Assembly (NCBI GenBank): GCA_026874595.1
Contig: CM049309.1
Span: forward strand, 69,484,926 to 69,548,925
Reading direction: 5' to 3'
Origin: Sipunculus nudus
Taxonomy: Eukaryota > Annelida > Sipuncula > Golfingiida > Sipunculidae
DNA length: 64,000 nt
A program made the translations under genes and the position numbers. Position 1 is the stretch's first letter. Each line of letters opens with the position of its first letter. Below are positions 23,828 to 36,800 of the stretch, piece by piece. The notes beneath the pieces were generated by a model, which did no database searches, was not told the origin of the DNA, and saw only the letters and a list, made by a program, of their open reading frames with translations.

Positions 23828-26758
23828 TATTGCTGACTGAAAGTCATCTGAGCTATAGCGAACACACTTTGTCCGTTATCTGTCCAGCCATTAGCAGGAC
23901 ACAAATCATAACCACTGGACCTAGAAATGTCAACTGAAAAACCCGAAGAGTTCCAGGGCTTTCAGGAACATGGGGGTAAGAGTCTGAGATGCTCAAAATC
24001 TTATATGGATGCTTGACTCTTGGGGTCCAAGTGTCTCATCTGACACACAATTTTCTGACTGTAGGACCAAGAGGATCAAACAATGCCCTTGTAGCAGTCA
24101 CTGAATATTGTTTGCTGTCTCAAACAAACCAGAAAGTTGTGTAAACTCTCCACTGACAACTAACCCTTACAGTTCTCTTTAATGGAATCATATAATAACA
24201 CAATTTTTAATCATATAATGACACAATAATGCATATATAAAAAAATGATCAGTTTTCAAATAGTATCTCCCATTGGGACGCACCAAACTTAGATGGGACT
24301 TTCCAACATTTTGACCTGAAAGTCCTTTTGAAATACCTAGGAACTTCTAACTGTACATCCAGGAAGGTCTTAGGCAAATCTCCTTGGAAACCTGAAATTA
24401 AGTCATGGTGACCTATATTTTGCAAACCACAGGCTAAAAATATGATTTTGAGCACCCAGTCAGTCAGATGGAGCACAAATTGTATCTGCTAAGCCTAAAA
24501 TATTCTAGCCTTACATCCATGGAGGTCCATAAAAATCTCATGGGAAACCTAAAATTTAGTCACTGTGACCTATATCCTTTGACCTATGGGGCTTGAAAGT
24601 ACATGCCAGAATAAGTAAATATTTGATACAAAAGCTCCAGTATCTGAATAACTAATGCATTGATTGCCATGATTCTTTCCATGCATTTTGATCATGGAGT
24701 GTTTCATCATTTCCTGAAGACTGGTGGCGCCACCTGTATTTTATCTAATTTTTTAGCTCAGCTGACTGTAAGTCAGCTGAGGTTTAGGAATGGCGCTTTG
24801 TCTGTCGTCCGTCTGGTCATCCGTTAGCAGGGCACAAATCATAACTGCTGGTCCTAGAAACTTCTAAGTGAACATCCAGGGAGGTCAATAAAAAATCTCC
24901 TCGGAAACCTGAAATAAGGTCACTGTGACCTATATCCTCCGAGCTATTGGGCTTGTAAATACCCCCAAGAATAATCAATAATTTGATATAAAACCTCCAA
25001 TATCTTGATAATTAATGCATGGATTGTCATGAAACTTGCCTTTAATATTGACCATGACTATTTTTGTCAGTTCCTGAAAAGTGGTTTCGACACCTGTATT
25101 TTTTCTTATTTTTACGAATATTTTTTTATTTTTTTTTTACTGTAAAATGACAACAAATATGTCAGTTTCTCAGCTATGATTCCATTTAGTGTCCCAAAAC
25201 CTGCTGTGTTTATTGATCACAAGTGGTGCCCTATTGTAATCACCCTGTCTGTTTGTTCATCTGTCAGTCTGTCTGTCCATCCGTCCATCCACACAAATTT
25301 GTTTCCAGATGATATCTTCAGGTTAGATTGACATCTGGATTTCAGACATGACTTCACATGGCCCATCACTAAAGAAAGATTCTGTATGCTTTTTGGGTCA
25401 ATAGGTCAAAGGTCAAGGTCTCAAGACTCACTTATTTAAAAAGACAATGGCTGCATTTTAATCCCAAACTTTCCATCTTGCACATTTAGCTGACTTGACA
25501 GTATAAATGAGCATAAATGAACATGGGATTAAAAGGTCAAAAGTCAAGGTCACAGGAGCCATCTGTTTACAAATTAGTTTCCAGATGATAACTCAAGTTT
25601 AGTTTGACATATTGGTTTCAAACACAACTTTTATGTGGCTCACCACTAAAATAAGAACCCTGTTGATTTTAGGGTCCAAAGGTCAAAGGTCAAGGTCACA
25701 GGACCTATTTCTTTAAATGGAATGTGTATCCATTTCAAGCCAAACTTTTCATCACAAACCTTCCATCTTCAAGATATTACTCACCTGCAAATAGGGGAAG
25801 ATTCTTTTTGATTTGGGGTCACAGGTCAAGGTCACAGGGCCCATCCATTCACAAACTAGTTTATGGATGATAATTCTGCTTTGGCTTGACAGATTGGCTT
25901 CAAACTTGATTTATTAATGACCCACCACTTAAGTTAAAAAATCATTTTGATATTCAGGGTCCAGAGGTCAAAGATGAAGGTCACAGGAGCCATATCTCTA
26001 AAATGATTGTCGATGCAATGTAAATCAAACTTTTCATCACAAACTTTCCATCTTTCACACATGGCTTACTTGCCCAAAGTGGAAGAAATCTGTAGATTTT
26101 GAGGTTACCTGGTCAGAGGTCAAGGTCACTGGACCCACATTTTTTAGCAGATTGTTACAAAAATCTAAATGGTGCAAGTTCAAGGATAATAAGTTCTCAG
26201 ATTTTTGGGTCACAAGGTCATTGGTTTAGGTCACAGGACCATCATTTATAAAAATTTCTTTAAAAATATCCTTATAGACAAATACAGCTGAGCATCGAGA
26301 CCAATGGGTCCCTAGTTCTGTATTTTTGATACCGTTAGATAATGCAGTCCGTTTAGGGCATATATCGTAATGGTTAGTCCTAGATACATCTAATTATCCC
26401 TGATAAACCTGAAATTAGGTCATGGTGACCTGTATTACTGCCCCCAAAAAATTTAAGCAACCCAGACAGTCAGGCAAGGTACAAAACTTTACAGTTGGAC
26501 ATAGAATCTTCAGTCTTGACATCCAGGGATGTCCTAGAAAATGTGCCTGGTCATTTTTAGCTCAGCTGACTGCATACAAAAGGCTAGATTTCATGGGAAT
26601 GGCTTGACATATTATCATGAAACTTTATCATTTTGTTGCTTTTGAAGATTTAATTGCTTCAGCTGAATGGGGATACCACCTACACAATTTGGCATTTAGA
26701 TGATAAAATTTCTGTCATAAATGCCTTCCTGAGCATCATGACCCATGTGTCACTTGTT
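23828..26758 (+). mobile_element. Composite Helentron-like elements (family C), two heads and two tails
   Basis: Heads with the stem-loop CAGCTGACTG(A/T)AAGTCA(T/G)CTGAG lie at 23831 (truncated) and 24754-24783. Tails lie at 26286-26313 (CAGCTGAGCATCGAGACC, then AATGGGTCCCTAGTT) and 26731-26757 (GAGCATCATGACCCATG, then TGTCACTTGTT). Between 25200 and 26280 the core changes to a unit built around AGGTCAAAGGTCAAGGTCAC. The block looks like one element inserted into, or fused with, a related one. GGTGGCGCCACC occurs at 24723-24734. Confidence 0.6.
25400..26230 (+). repeat. Tandem units rich in AGGTCA half-sites
   Basis: About seven units spaced 105-150 bp each carry AGGTCA words. Examples are AGGTCAAAGGTCAAGGTCA at 25680-25698, AGGTCAAAGGTCA at 25403-25415 and AGGTCAAGGTCA at 25823-25834 and 26117-26128. 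Alternate units also share TTTCCAGATGATA and CATCACAAACTTTCCATCTT, giving a dimer of about 280 bp. Confidence 0.8.
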
Positions 26759-26759
26759 T

Positions 26760-29740
26760 ACAAAAAATTGTCTGGATCTGAGATAATGGGAGCTGCAAGA
26801 GTTAATACCGGTGATATGAGATGACACCAGGATGGACTGTGGTTCAGGAGGTTACATCCAGATACAGGATGTGAACCCAATGGTTGTCATAAAAAAAGTC
26901 CAGAACTGGTGATACTGAGTGACAGACCTCTGCCAGCACCAGTCACAAAACAGGTGGAGAATGTTGGCAATCAAATTGATTGCATGGTTTACAGAGTGCA
27001 GTTGCTGCAGGGGAGCTAACCTCCGGACATGACTGGTACCAGCAGGGGGTAACACCTGATATCTCGGTGTAATAAGCAGTGGCCATAGCAATTATTAAGA
27101 AATGCTTGCCATACCTGGTGCAGCAGGACCGATATTACTATGACGATGGATCAGTGAGGGGCAAAAGTTGAGCCCTGTTTTGATCAAAATGAATCGCAAA
27201 AGTTGCTTTAGGGCAGACTACATGAGTTTTCTGAGTATAAGTTTGTCCATTTTGGGGGCAGCATTTTTGTGCCTTTCATAACCTGCACCCCGGGTAGGGT
27301 AGATGTTGATGGCAGAAAAATGTGAATGGGGTTGATATAATATGAGATAATGATGACGGACAACAGCTTGCTGCCTGCCTTCTTGGGATTTTGACAAGTT
27401 CAGATAATAAGGATGATTTATAAGCTGTCTACATGGCAATGAGAATGTATTAACTTCATCTGTCTGCAAGCTCTATGAAATTACGATTCTGAAAAAAAAA
27501 ACTACTAAGATGAATGTGGGTTGAACTCATTTCTAGTTCTGTCAGGCTGGGCCAAAAGACGAAGATTCCATTTAAATTTCCTAGGGAACAGAAGAATTTC
27601 CAATTTTTTTTACTCTCAAGACGTAAGGAAAATGTTTGTTTTTCAGATTCCAGATGAGTTCATAACCACATCGTAAAACAGAATGACCTTGCTTCAAGAT
27701 GATGTAGTTTATATTTAGTGTTTACATTCAGGAAGACCTTAGTTCTTCAGGTTAAATGTCATAAATATCTACTTCTGACATTGGCTGTGCCTATTTTTAA
27801 CCAGGAGACATCTCTGTCTTCCCCTTTGCTGCAATAACCTTTAGCAAATGTTAGAACTCGCAGGATAATCTGTTGTTGAGGCATATTATACTAAATGAAA
27901 AATAGATAGCAATTTAAAAAATAAACCCTTTTAAAAGAAGAGTTAAAACTTAGTTTCCACTCTGGCTTATGTTAAAATGCAGTTTTATTGATAGATAGCA
28001 CTAGCTACATGTACCAACTATGTTTTGAAATATTATTGGTCACTTTGATTATGTCTTGTTTTACATACTTAAGTGAAAATGTAATTACTTACAGCTTGGC
28101 AGGTCCAAAAATATATAAACCTTTCCTCTAGATTTCATTAAAATGAATAAAAATCTTCTATCCATATTTTCTTAACACAGACAGCAGAGAGACTCGAATG
28201 ACAATTAAACCTCCATCTTACTTTTTTACTGAAGGTTAAAAGAAAAACATTTCATGAATTTGTATATTGGGAAGGTATATACGTGTGTACTTATATATCT
28301 GTCATTTACTAACATGTTTGCAAACAGACAAACAGATGATTGAAACTGACTAGTCAACTTTGGACTGTTTTATGTTTGTTACACTCACTTTTTCAGGGTG
28401 GACACAAAACTTTAATATAATATCATATTAAAATATACATTTACTCGATAACCTCTACTGTAAGTAACCTATTCGTTGGCTTTTTATGAATGAATAAATA
28501 TAAAGACAAACAACCATACAGATTGGCAAATGCAGCAAAACAACTTATGTTCAACAGTGTTGGCAGTGGTAATAATGTACCAGCATACAGCTGAATGCTA
28601 CAGTTTTCGTGGCGGTCAGAGGGGTTGGTGATTCATTTTCTCTCAAATGTTCCCAAAGGGTAGAGATAGGATATGTGACCCTCGTGGGAAGCCATTGATC
28701 ACCATTTCTTCCCTTCCTAACAGAAGACCTCTGAGCTATAGAATATTACTTAAAACAAGACTGCAGACCTTTGAGGTGCATTTCTGGCAACTTGGTCAGA
28801 AAATAGCTTTGTGCCTTTCTGTTAAAGTTCTTTTTAGGTAAATTTGTTCAGTTTCCCAGAATTCCTTGCTGAAGGTAGATATATTTACCACTAACTGTTC
28901 CTGTAAAATTGGCATCTCCTGCGTCATTGTATAATGAACTCTTAACTGGGCACTGAGGTCCCTCAGTGGCTTACATGAGAACCTGCATTATTGGCCAGAA
29001 CTGGGCCACTCAAAGTGCAGTCCGTCTGCATATATCTGAATATTATGTCTGGTAATAACACACTTTGTTAAGGATCAGTGGAAAGTTGGCCTACTGTTAC
29101 ATAAATTGAACTGAACGGAGACTACATCCCCTGACAGTTCCACGCAGGTACTGACAAAACCGGTCGTTATCATGTAGTTTATGTATGCAGCAACAGGGGG
29201 CGTTTTTTGTCACCTCTGCCACTCTCAACCGTGGAGTTATATTTACAGATTTATTTATTGACCACGGCACAGTAATCAAGTTTTTTATTCTTCCTGCAAA
29301 ACAGGAATGTCGGAAAATTGCCGAAATTAAACGGGATATATGAGTGTGTCTAATTGCTACTCTTCCACAAAGATGTTTCCATCTGACTATATATATCATT
29401 GTGGTCAGTCACCTGGTGGCTGTTCATATATTTTTATGTCCTCATGTTTTCTTATTATTTCTGTAGTAACTTGAAAGCTGCTTTTATCTTTTAATTTACA
29501 CCATATTTTTATTTTTATCTCAAGCTTCAATTTACTTGTCAGCAAAAAAAAAGTCATATAAAGTTAACATAAATTCACAGTTTTGCTCAGTTATAATTCA
29601 GACACTGAAATCTGCTATGTTCAGCTGAAGAAATGTTCTATTTTTTTAAACCATTTGCACAAGGTCTTATCAGTTCTTATTTTATTCCCAAGTAATCCCA
29701 TACCTTACACTTGAAGAGGAATGGGGAAGAAATTGAAAAG
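26760..29740. other. Intronic sequence; one possible SINE relic
   Basis: No gene was recognised. Around 28606-28695, CGTGGCGGTCAGAGGGGTTG followed by GATAGGATATGTGACCCTCG is loosely spaced like the A and B boxes of a tRNA-derived SINE, but both boxes are poor matches (confidence in that reading about 0.25). The rest has short frames of no evident meaning. Confidence 0.4.
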
Positions 29741-29745
29741 CTTTT

Positions 29746-30840
29746 ATTGTATCCGCCAAAACAAAGTTTTTTCAACGTTCCAACGTCTATGGCGCAACCG
29801 CCGTGGCGTTCGTTTTCAGAGAATTCCTCTTAAACCCTAGATCTTTCCGAAACCAAGCATAGTTATTCCCTCACCTATGTAGTTGTGCCTAACAAAGACT
29901 GGTGGCGCCACCTGCAGTCCTTATTGTGCAGTACAAAGCTGGGTGTCTTTTTTTATAACAGCCCATATCTCAGGATTGTTTCAAGTATTGAGCTGAAATT
30001 TTGCATGTCCATAGATCATGGATCTGTCCATCTTATACTCAAGACTGATGGCACCTACAATGACTTCTGTGTGGTGTCCATCCATGCGTTTGCCAACTGT
30101 TCATCTTAGTAATTGGTTCAACATATTCCTGAAATTGTGCATGTTTATAAACCTTGGATACCTCCATCTGATATTCAAGACTGGTGACGCAATCTGCATG
30201 TGTTTTGTATGTTTGCTTTAGGTGAAAATTGCTCATATCTCAGGAGTGGTTCAGTGCATTGGTCTGAAATTTGGTATGGCCAGTTATCGTGGAGAGTCTC
30301 TTATAGACCAGACAGGTGGGGCCACCTACCTTCCTCTTTTTTGTAGAATTCATTAATGCCCTTTTCTCAGGAGTGATTTGCCCTATTGGCCTGAAATTGT
30401 GCATATCCATTGATCTTCGATACCTCTATGTTGTTTTCAAGACTGGTGGTACCATGTGCAATTGTTTTTGCTGTCCATCTGTCTGTTTGCTTTAGGTAAA
30501 ATTCGCTCATATCTGAGTAGTAGATGGATATATCAGCCTGATATTTTTTTGCATGTTTATCAGTCTGGGATAGCTTTGTTGTAGACCAGACCTGTGGCGC
30601 CGCCTGCTGTTCTATTCTTATAGAATACATTGATACACTTTTTCTCAGTAGTGGATTGGTGTCTCGGCCGAAAATCTTGCAAGGTGTTTCCATCAGTAGA
30701 TCTGTTTTTGGTGAAAATTTCTCATATATGAGGAGTGTAATTGGCATCACTGATGCCACAAATTTGGAATCATGTCATGTCAGGAACATTCCATGCCTTA
30801 CTTCACCCATGCCTTTGTGATATGGCAGATACACAAAGTT
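29746..30840 (+). mobile_element. Helentron-like tandem-core element (family D, degraded)
   Basis: TGTATCCGCCA (29748-29758) and TGGCAGATACA (30823-30833) are inverted with 10 of 11 matches. A CG-rich stretch (GCGCAACCGCCGTGGCG, about 29791) lies inside the head. The core repeats CTCATATCTCAGGA(G/T)TG and 'CTGAAATTTTGCATGTCCAT...GATC'. It carries GGTGGCGCCACC at 29901-29912 and variants at 30184, 30316, 30445 and 30593. The tail ends without a clear CTTGTT or CTAG. The 130-residue minus-strand frame at 30367-30759 is inside this repeat and is not a gene. Confidence 0.5.
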
Positions 30841-30849
30841 GCTTTTCTA

Positions 30850-33800
30850 CTACCTGATTCTGGTTCATTATTCCACACACTAAACAATGTACCAAATCAA
30901 AAAAGAAATATTTTAAGTTTCCAAATTGGCAAATGATTTGGGCCATTGGACAACATATTTTCTTTGTTAGTGTTTACCATCATTAACTCAGGCTTGTAGC
31001 ACTTGTACTTTAGTTAATTAAACCTCTCAGGTTAAAGTGACGGATCTGTGAAGGTCCTCAGAATCAGCAAATTTTTCTCCCATTCAAGACCTAGCCCCCG
31101 TAGTGTTCCTTCGTCACAAGTTTCACTGTAAAAATTAAAGAAAGCTGTTAACACCCTGGGGATAACCAGCTCTGGTACGGCATCAGGGAAGGTCACTCAC
31201 TGTTTCAGGTTTTCAATGAAGGAACCTTATTGGGCTCTGCAGGCAGTGACGACGGGGCTTCTCCTTAAAAGAAGATACAGTGTATTGGTTAGATAACTGC
31301 CTGGTGAAGCCCTCCAGAGAGCCATAAAACATGATTGTGACACAGTTGAAAGACATTAACATCATACGCGATCAGTTGGCATTGTTTGTAAAGCCCACAG
31401 AATTTTCACTCGTTTTAGCTCTTTGCTACTGTTGATTTACCAAAGTGGTCAGTTCACTCATCTTTAGGTTCATGGCACTAAGCGTGTGTGACACAGGAAG
31501 CTTTTTTAGCTCTGCTAGCTGAATGATAGATACATTGCCTGTTGGTCATACCATACTCTGTTCCACCAACCTGTGTTCACCTGTTTCTTTTAAGAGGTAA
31601 TTCTCTTAAAAAGTTCATATTTTTCAATCATTTCCTACAAAGCTGTAATAGGAAGTTTATGCCTAATATAACAATCAATAATTTTAAAATAAATCCCATG
31701 TTTATGTTTCTCATCTCTTTTTACCCTTTTCTGTGTTCTGACAGATCAGATGTGACCATACGTCTTTGTTTTACCCTTTAGAGTATCTACAAGCTGTTAG
31801 TTATAACTGTCTATCTACCAGTGTTGACAAACAAGAAAAAGTCTAACCTATGGTGGTTGGCTGCAAGTTGAATGGTCTCTAGTTGCAAAATGCTCTGTGC
31901 AAAACTCTGCTTTGTCTGAGCTGCTGGCAGATGTTTTTGTTGAATGTGTTTGAATGAATTTAGCAGGCCCCCAGATTATAAACTTGTGGATATAAAAATA
32001 TTACAGGATGTGTGCCATGTGATCAGTGTTTTCTTGATTATACTCAAAAAAATTTCAAGGTATTATCTTTAATTAACAGAAGTCAGATATCAGTATAGGA
32101 CCCTTCTATGAAACTCTACCAGCCAGGCATGCTGCCTAAAAAAGGTAGTTCATGAAATTCTAAACATATGTGGGCACTTAAAACTAACTTTAAACTAAAA
32201 AATACATTATTTACTCCACTTCACCTGAAATTTCCAAAGTGTAGCGTTGATTTGAGAGAGAATGCATGTCATGTGTAGGAGTACTGTTAACGTATCACAC
32301 TGATTGGAAAATTGAGCTAAAACAAATAATGACTCCTGAAAGGCGGGTGGAGTTTAGACAAAAAGTCTCTTTAAAGTTCTCAGCATGAAGAGGAAAAGCA
32401 TTACCCCTCAGAGCAAAAAATAGTGTGGTGCCATTAAGAACCTCAAAAAAGATGGTAGGTTACATGGCTTCTTGCAAGAAAATGGGCAAACAAACAAATG
32501 GCAATAGTATCTTAAAGGACAGAAAACGATAGGTTATTCCTCTCATGTGAAAGAGAGGCTCTGTTTTTTTCCCTCGTTGATTTGAGCCTCTCACAGCCAG
32601 TTGGCCTTTCAGACTCGCTGAACTGTGAGCAGCCGCTGGAATTTTGTAAGAATAATCTAGTCCGGGCATGAAGATAACGGTAATTTAACCAGATTTAGCT
32701 TCTGGGCATCAATTAAAGGAAACTCCATTATGAACAAATGTATTTTGGGCCTCCAATTAAGGCTAATAATGCTGCATACTGTCTTGGGAAATCAGGAAAT
32801 TTCTGTTTGAACAATCACTGTTTGTGGGTCTGTTTGTTGATTTATACGTATGGCTGTACACTGATTAAAGTTTGTGTACATTGTGGCAAAGGTAAATACT
32901 TCCTTAGGCAGAATGTAGTGATTGAAAAAATTAGCCACAGTGATGACACGGCTGCTTAATTTGAGCGTCATGATTCTGTCTGGAAGGGATTAGCTTATAG
33001 TCATTTTGTTGGTTCTTGTGGTCCAATGATGCAGAGCTTGTACTATAGATTATTGCTTAATCAAAATGACTTAGTAATTGCGGAGACTGCTGTGAGCTGC
33101 TGATAATTAATTGCGATCTTTGAAAGCCTCAGGTAAAGGTGGATTATGTGCAGTGAGACAGGATCCGTGGCACTCGGAGCTGGCCAGACATAAAAGAGGT
33201 ACCATTCATGGGTTGCACTATACATTTGTCAGTGTTATGGGACGTTTGTAAAACTATCACCACCGAACAGACTTGACTGTCCATCACTAGTAAACAGCAG
33301 GGACCATGTCTTACAGTCTTTTCTTGTCTATTACAGTATTTTTTTCCTGCTATTTATAATTCTCCCTCAGCCTTCTGCATCACGGCTTGTTTTCATCATG
33401 TTGCACTTTGGCTCTGCTGTCCATTGAATTTTGTTGTTTCTTCTTTATCTTACCACAGTGCATTGTCCATCAGCACTTTGTTCTTAACTAATTACCATTT
33501 GATTGGTTAATTACCATCATTAATTACATAATTTTATCCCCTGTTAATTTCTCCATTGCACTGGTTTAGCAAGTTGTCAAAGTGATGTTTAGAGTTGCAC
33601 TAAGGTATTAATTATCATGATTTTTATCACTGCAATGCTTAATTTTGTTTTTCCTGTATCTTTGAAAAACTAAATGTTACTATGACTGCCCTTGCCCAGC
33701 CACTCTGAAAAACGTTTAGCATATTTTGAAAGCAGTACATAGGCCAAGTTTTATAGAAAATATTATTTTTTTCTCCAATTCAAATGGTGAGTTAAGACTT

Positions 33801-36800
33801 TTCTCACATACATCTCAGAACTTTTTGGGACTTAGAGATGTGCTCATAATATTTCCACCAAAGATATGTGCATCGTATAGTGTTGTGCCGAATAAATTGT
33901 TTGCATTTTAATGTTATTAATCATAAATGGTTATATGTACAGTTAGGTGAAGAATTTGTTTATATGTGAAAATTATCTGGATTCTGTCAGAAACATAAGG
34001 CAGGCAAAAATCAAGATACCAATATCTAGAGGGACCTCTCTTGATGTGTATGATCACAGGTCTCAGTACAGTAAGGTCTCATTACAACATGATTCACAGC
34101 ATGGCTTTAAAATAGGAAGAAAAACTGAGAGTTCCTGGATGCACAGGCCCAAATTTTATCGGTGTCAGATAGGATTTTCGACATGCCAAGGGCAGGGGAT
34201 TTGTGTCTATTTAAAGGGTACTGTAAAATTGAAACCATTTTAAAGTATTTAACATCATTATTGTATCATTTTATTATTGTATACTGTGTCACTTCATTAT
34301 TATTTGATCATATTTAATGTGAAGTTCAGCTTTTGGTTGCCAGTGCAGTGTGTGCTGGTTGATTTGAGGTATATTCAGCAGTGATCAGTGACTGCTAGCT
34401 ACAGGAGCCAGGTTTTATCCTCTAGGGCATACAGCCAGAAATTACACAACCGATCAGATGCTCACACCCTCAGAACTGATCATCTGAAAGGCAATTCAGT
34501 TCTTACCCCTGTGTTCCTTAAAGCCTTGTTTACATTTAGTCCGTCCATTATTACTGCTAACAGTTACTTTTGTCTGCTGATGTGTATTGGTGGAAGGCTA
34601 TAAAATTAGGAAGCACAAAAGTGTCAGTGCTGTCAGCACAACGATTACGGTAGTCCTTAAAATGTTGAAAAAGTAATGACTGGTGATAATGAAAAAGTTG
34701 TTTACTAAATGATCATCGATTGCTCTTGTCTTGTAATTAAAGTTGTCAAACATGATTCAATAACCAGTTTTTAACACTAATATATGATCATGTGAAGTCA
34801 TGCCCTGATTTCAACATTTACTAGTAAAATCATATATGCAAACTAAATCTCTTTACTAAAGCTCCTTCAACTTGTTTTTTCATAGTATCACGTATAGTTA
34901 TATTTTTAAAAAAAAATCATTATAGCAGGGCCATTCTTGATGTTGTTACTCAGCACACAGGAGCTAAAGTGATGGTAGCTGCTGTGTAAAAAAAATGATA
35001 AACAGACAAACAGGTTGAGAACCAACATTACTTATGTTCAGCCTGTTGGTACAAAGGAGCTATGACCATGCTAGGTGCTGTTTCCATCAGATGCTCATGG
35101 GCTTGGACAAGTAATAGCCTTGAGTAACACTGTTGTGCGTTGTCAGTATGCATGAATCCAGCTTATTATTCGGTGTTATCACATTAGACTCCAGATTCAA
35201 TTAAACGAGATGATCTGTATGCTGGTGGCCATGATACCATTAGTCCCTTAGGGGTATTTAGTCTTACCAGTGACTGTAAAGTGCTGTTAAGTCAAGCAAG
35301 CATTTGTGTGCCTATTTGAAGGTACTGGGAATATCTTGCCATTTGCTTGTCATGTTACTGTACAGTGATCCTATTTTATCATTCGTAGCTGTCAGGACAT
35401 ATATCTTAACAAAAAATACCATACTTTACTGGTAATTTTATCACTTTCATTATTTCACTTACTCAAGTTAATTACTGCCAGATGAAAGCAGTGAAAGAGG
35501 TTGCATTCACTTTTCATTTCTTTCATTCATGCCAACCACATATATACTGTCCCATCTACCTTTGATCAATTTTTTTCTTTAATTCTCTGAGAAGCTTATA
35601 TTTTTGTTTAATTTTAGAGAATTGATCATGACCTGCAGTGAAGGAGGTACTTTTAGTATTCACACCAACTATTCTATCCCACCAACCTGTTAACAAATAT
35701 CAGGGGTTTTTTTTTTTTTTAGAACCCTATATTTTTGTATAAATTTAATTGAGGACTGTCTAAGGATAGTCCTATGTCCTGTTGGTGGTACTGTCTGTTA
35801 AATGAAGAACAAGTAACCATACATTTAAAATCTTATATAATTATTGCCATAAGCCATCTGGATTTCAGGTTTTTATATGCACAGAGTTTGGGATAATCCA
35901 GATGTCTAAACCTGTAATTAAGACCATATAAAAGTATGAGGTTCTACCAGTAGTTAACCATTTTGCTACAGAGGGTGTTGTTAAGATCAAAGTAGAACTC
36001 CAATGCCTTAACCACTGGGCTAAGTCCTGTTGCTATTTGAAATGTAAGGACTTCACTGATGTGCTATTTGAAATGTAAGGATTTCACTGATGTGCAACTG
36101 TGTTAGGTTGAGAAATAAAACTTGGCCACTGCATGAGAACAAAAGTATGATATTTCAGGGTAAAATTGTGTCACATGAGTGATAGTTTCTTGGTGGAGAA
36201 CATTGAATTTAAATCTGTAAGTTAATTTTTTTTTTTCAGTCAGACGTATACAACAGTATGTGAACATTTGCTTTGCAGCAAACAATTATTATGTTGATTA
36301 TCATTTTATATTGAACATATATACTTGTCTACTAACATTAAACTGATTTGATGATAAGCGCCTTGTAGTGTGGATGAGTAAAGTAATTCCTCAAGTGTAC
36401 CAATAGGTGTTCCAAATATATAATAACATCTGAGAGTGTGAAGGCACGATTATACAAACTATGGCAGATTGTTTGCAGAGAATAAAATATACATACATAA
36501 CAATGTTTGCATAAGATTATAAATATTTGAAAATCCTCATAAAACTGCTATACATGTATTTTCAATGCCCAGACAGAACTTGAATTAAGCTCAACATGCA
36601 AAGTTCCTTATAATTAGAAAAAAAACATGAATTCGGCTGTACTGATTCCCAATGTCTGTGTGTTCATAAATTGTGTCTAGTCTTGACTATTATGGTTCCG
36701 GTTAGTTTGTAATTGTATTTTGTAAATATTGTCCACTTAATTTATTAAAACTGCATTATTCGTTTAGAGGGAATCACATCTTTCATAATGTAAGAAATAC

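Noticed and set aside
30367-30759. 130-residue minus-strand open frame, the longest in the window
   Set aside because: It lies wholly inside the family D tandem core and repeats short phrases such as YLKQTDR and NNIEVSKI; it is a by-product of repeat periodicity.
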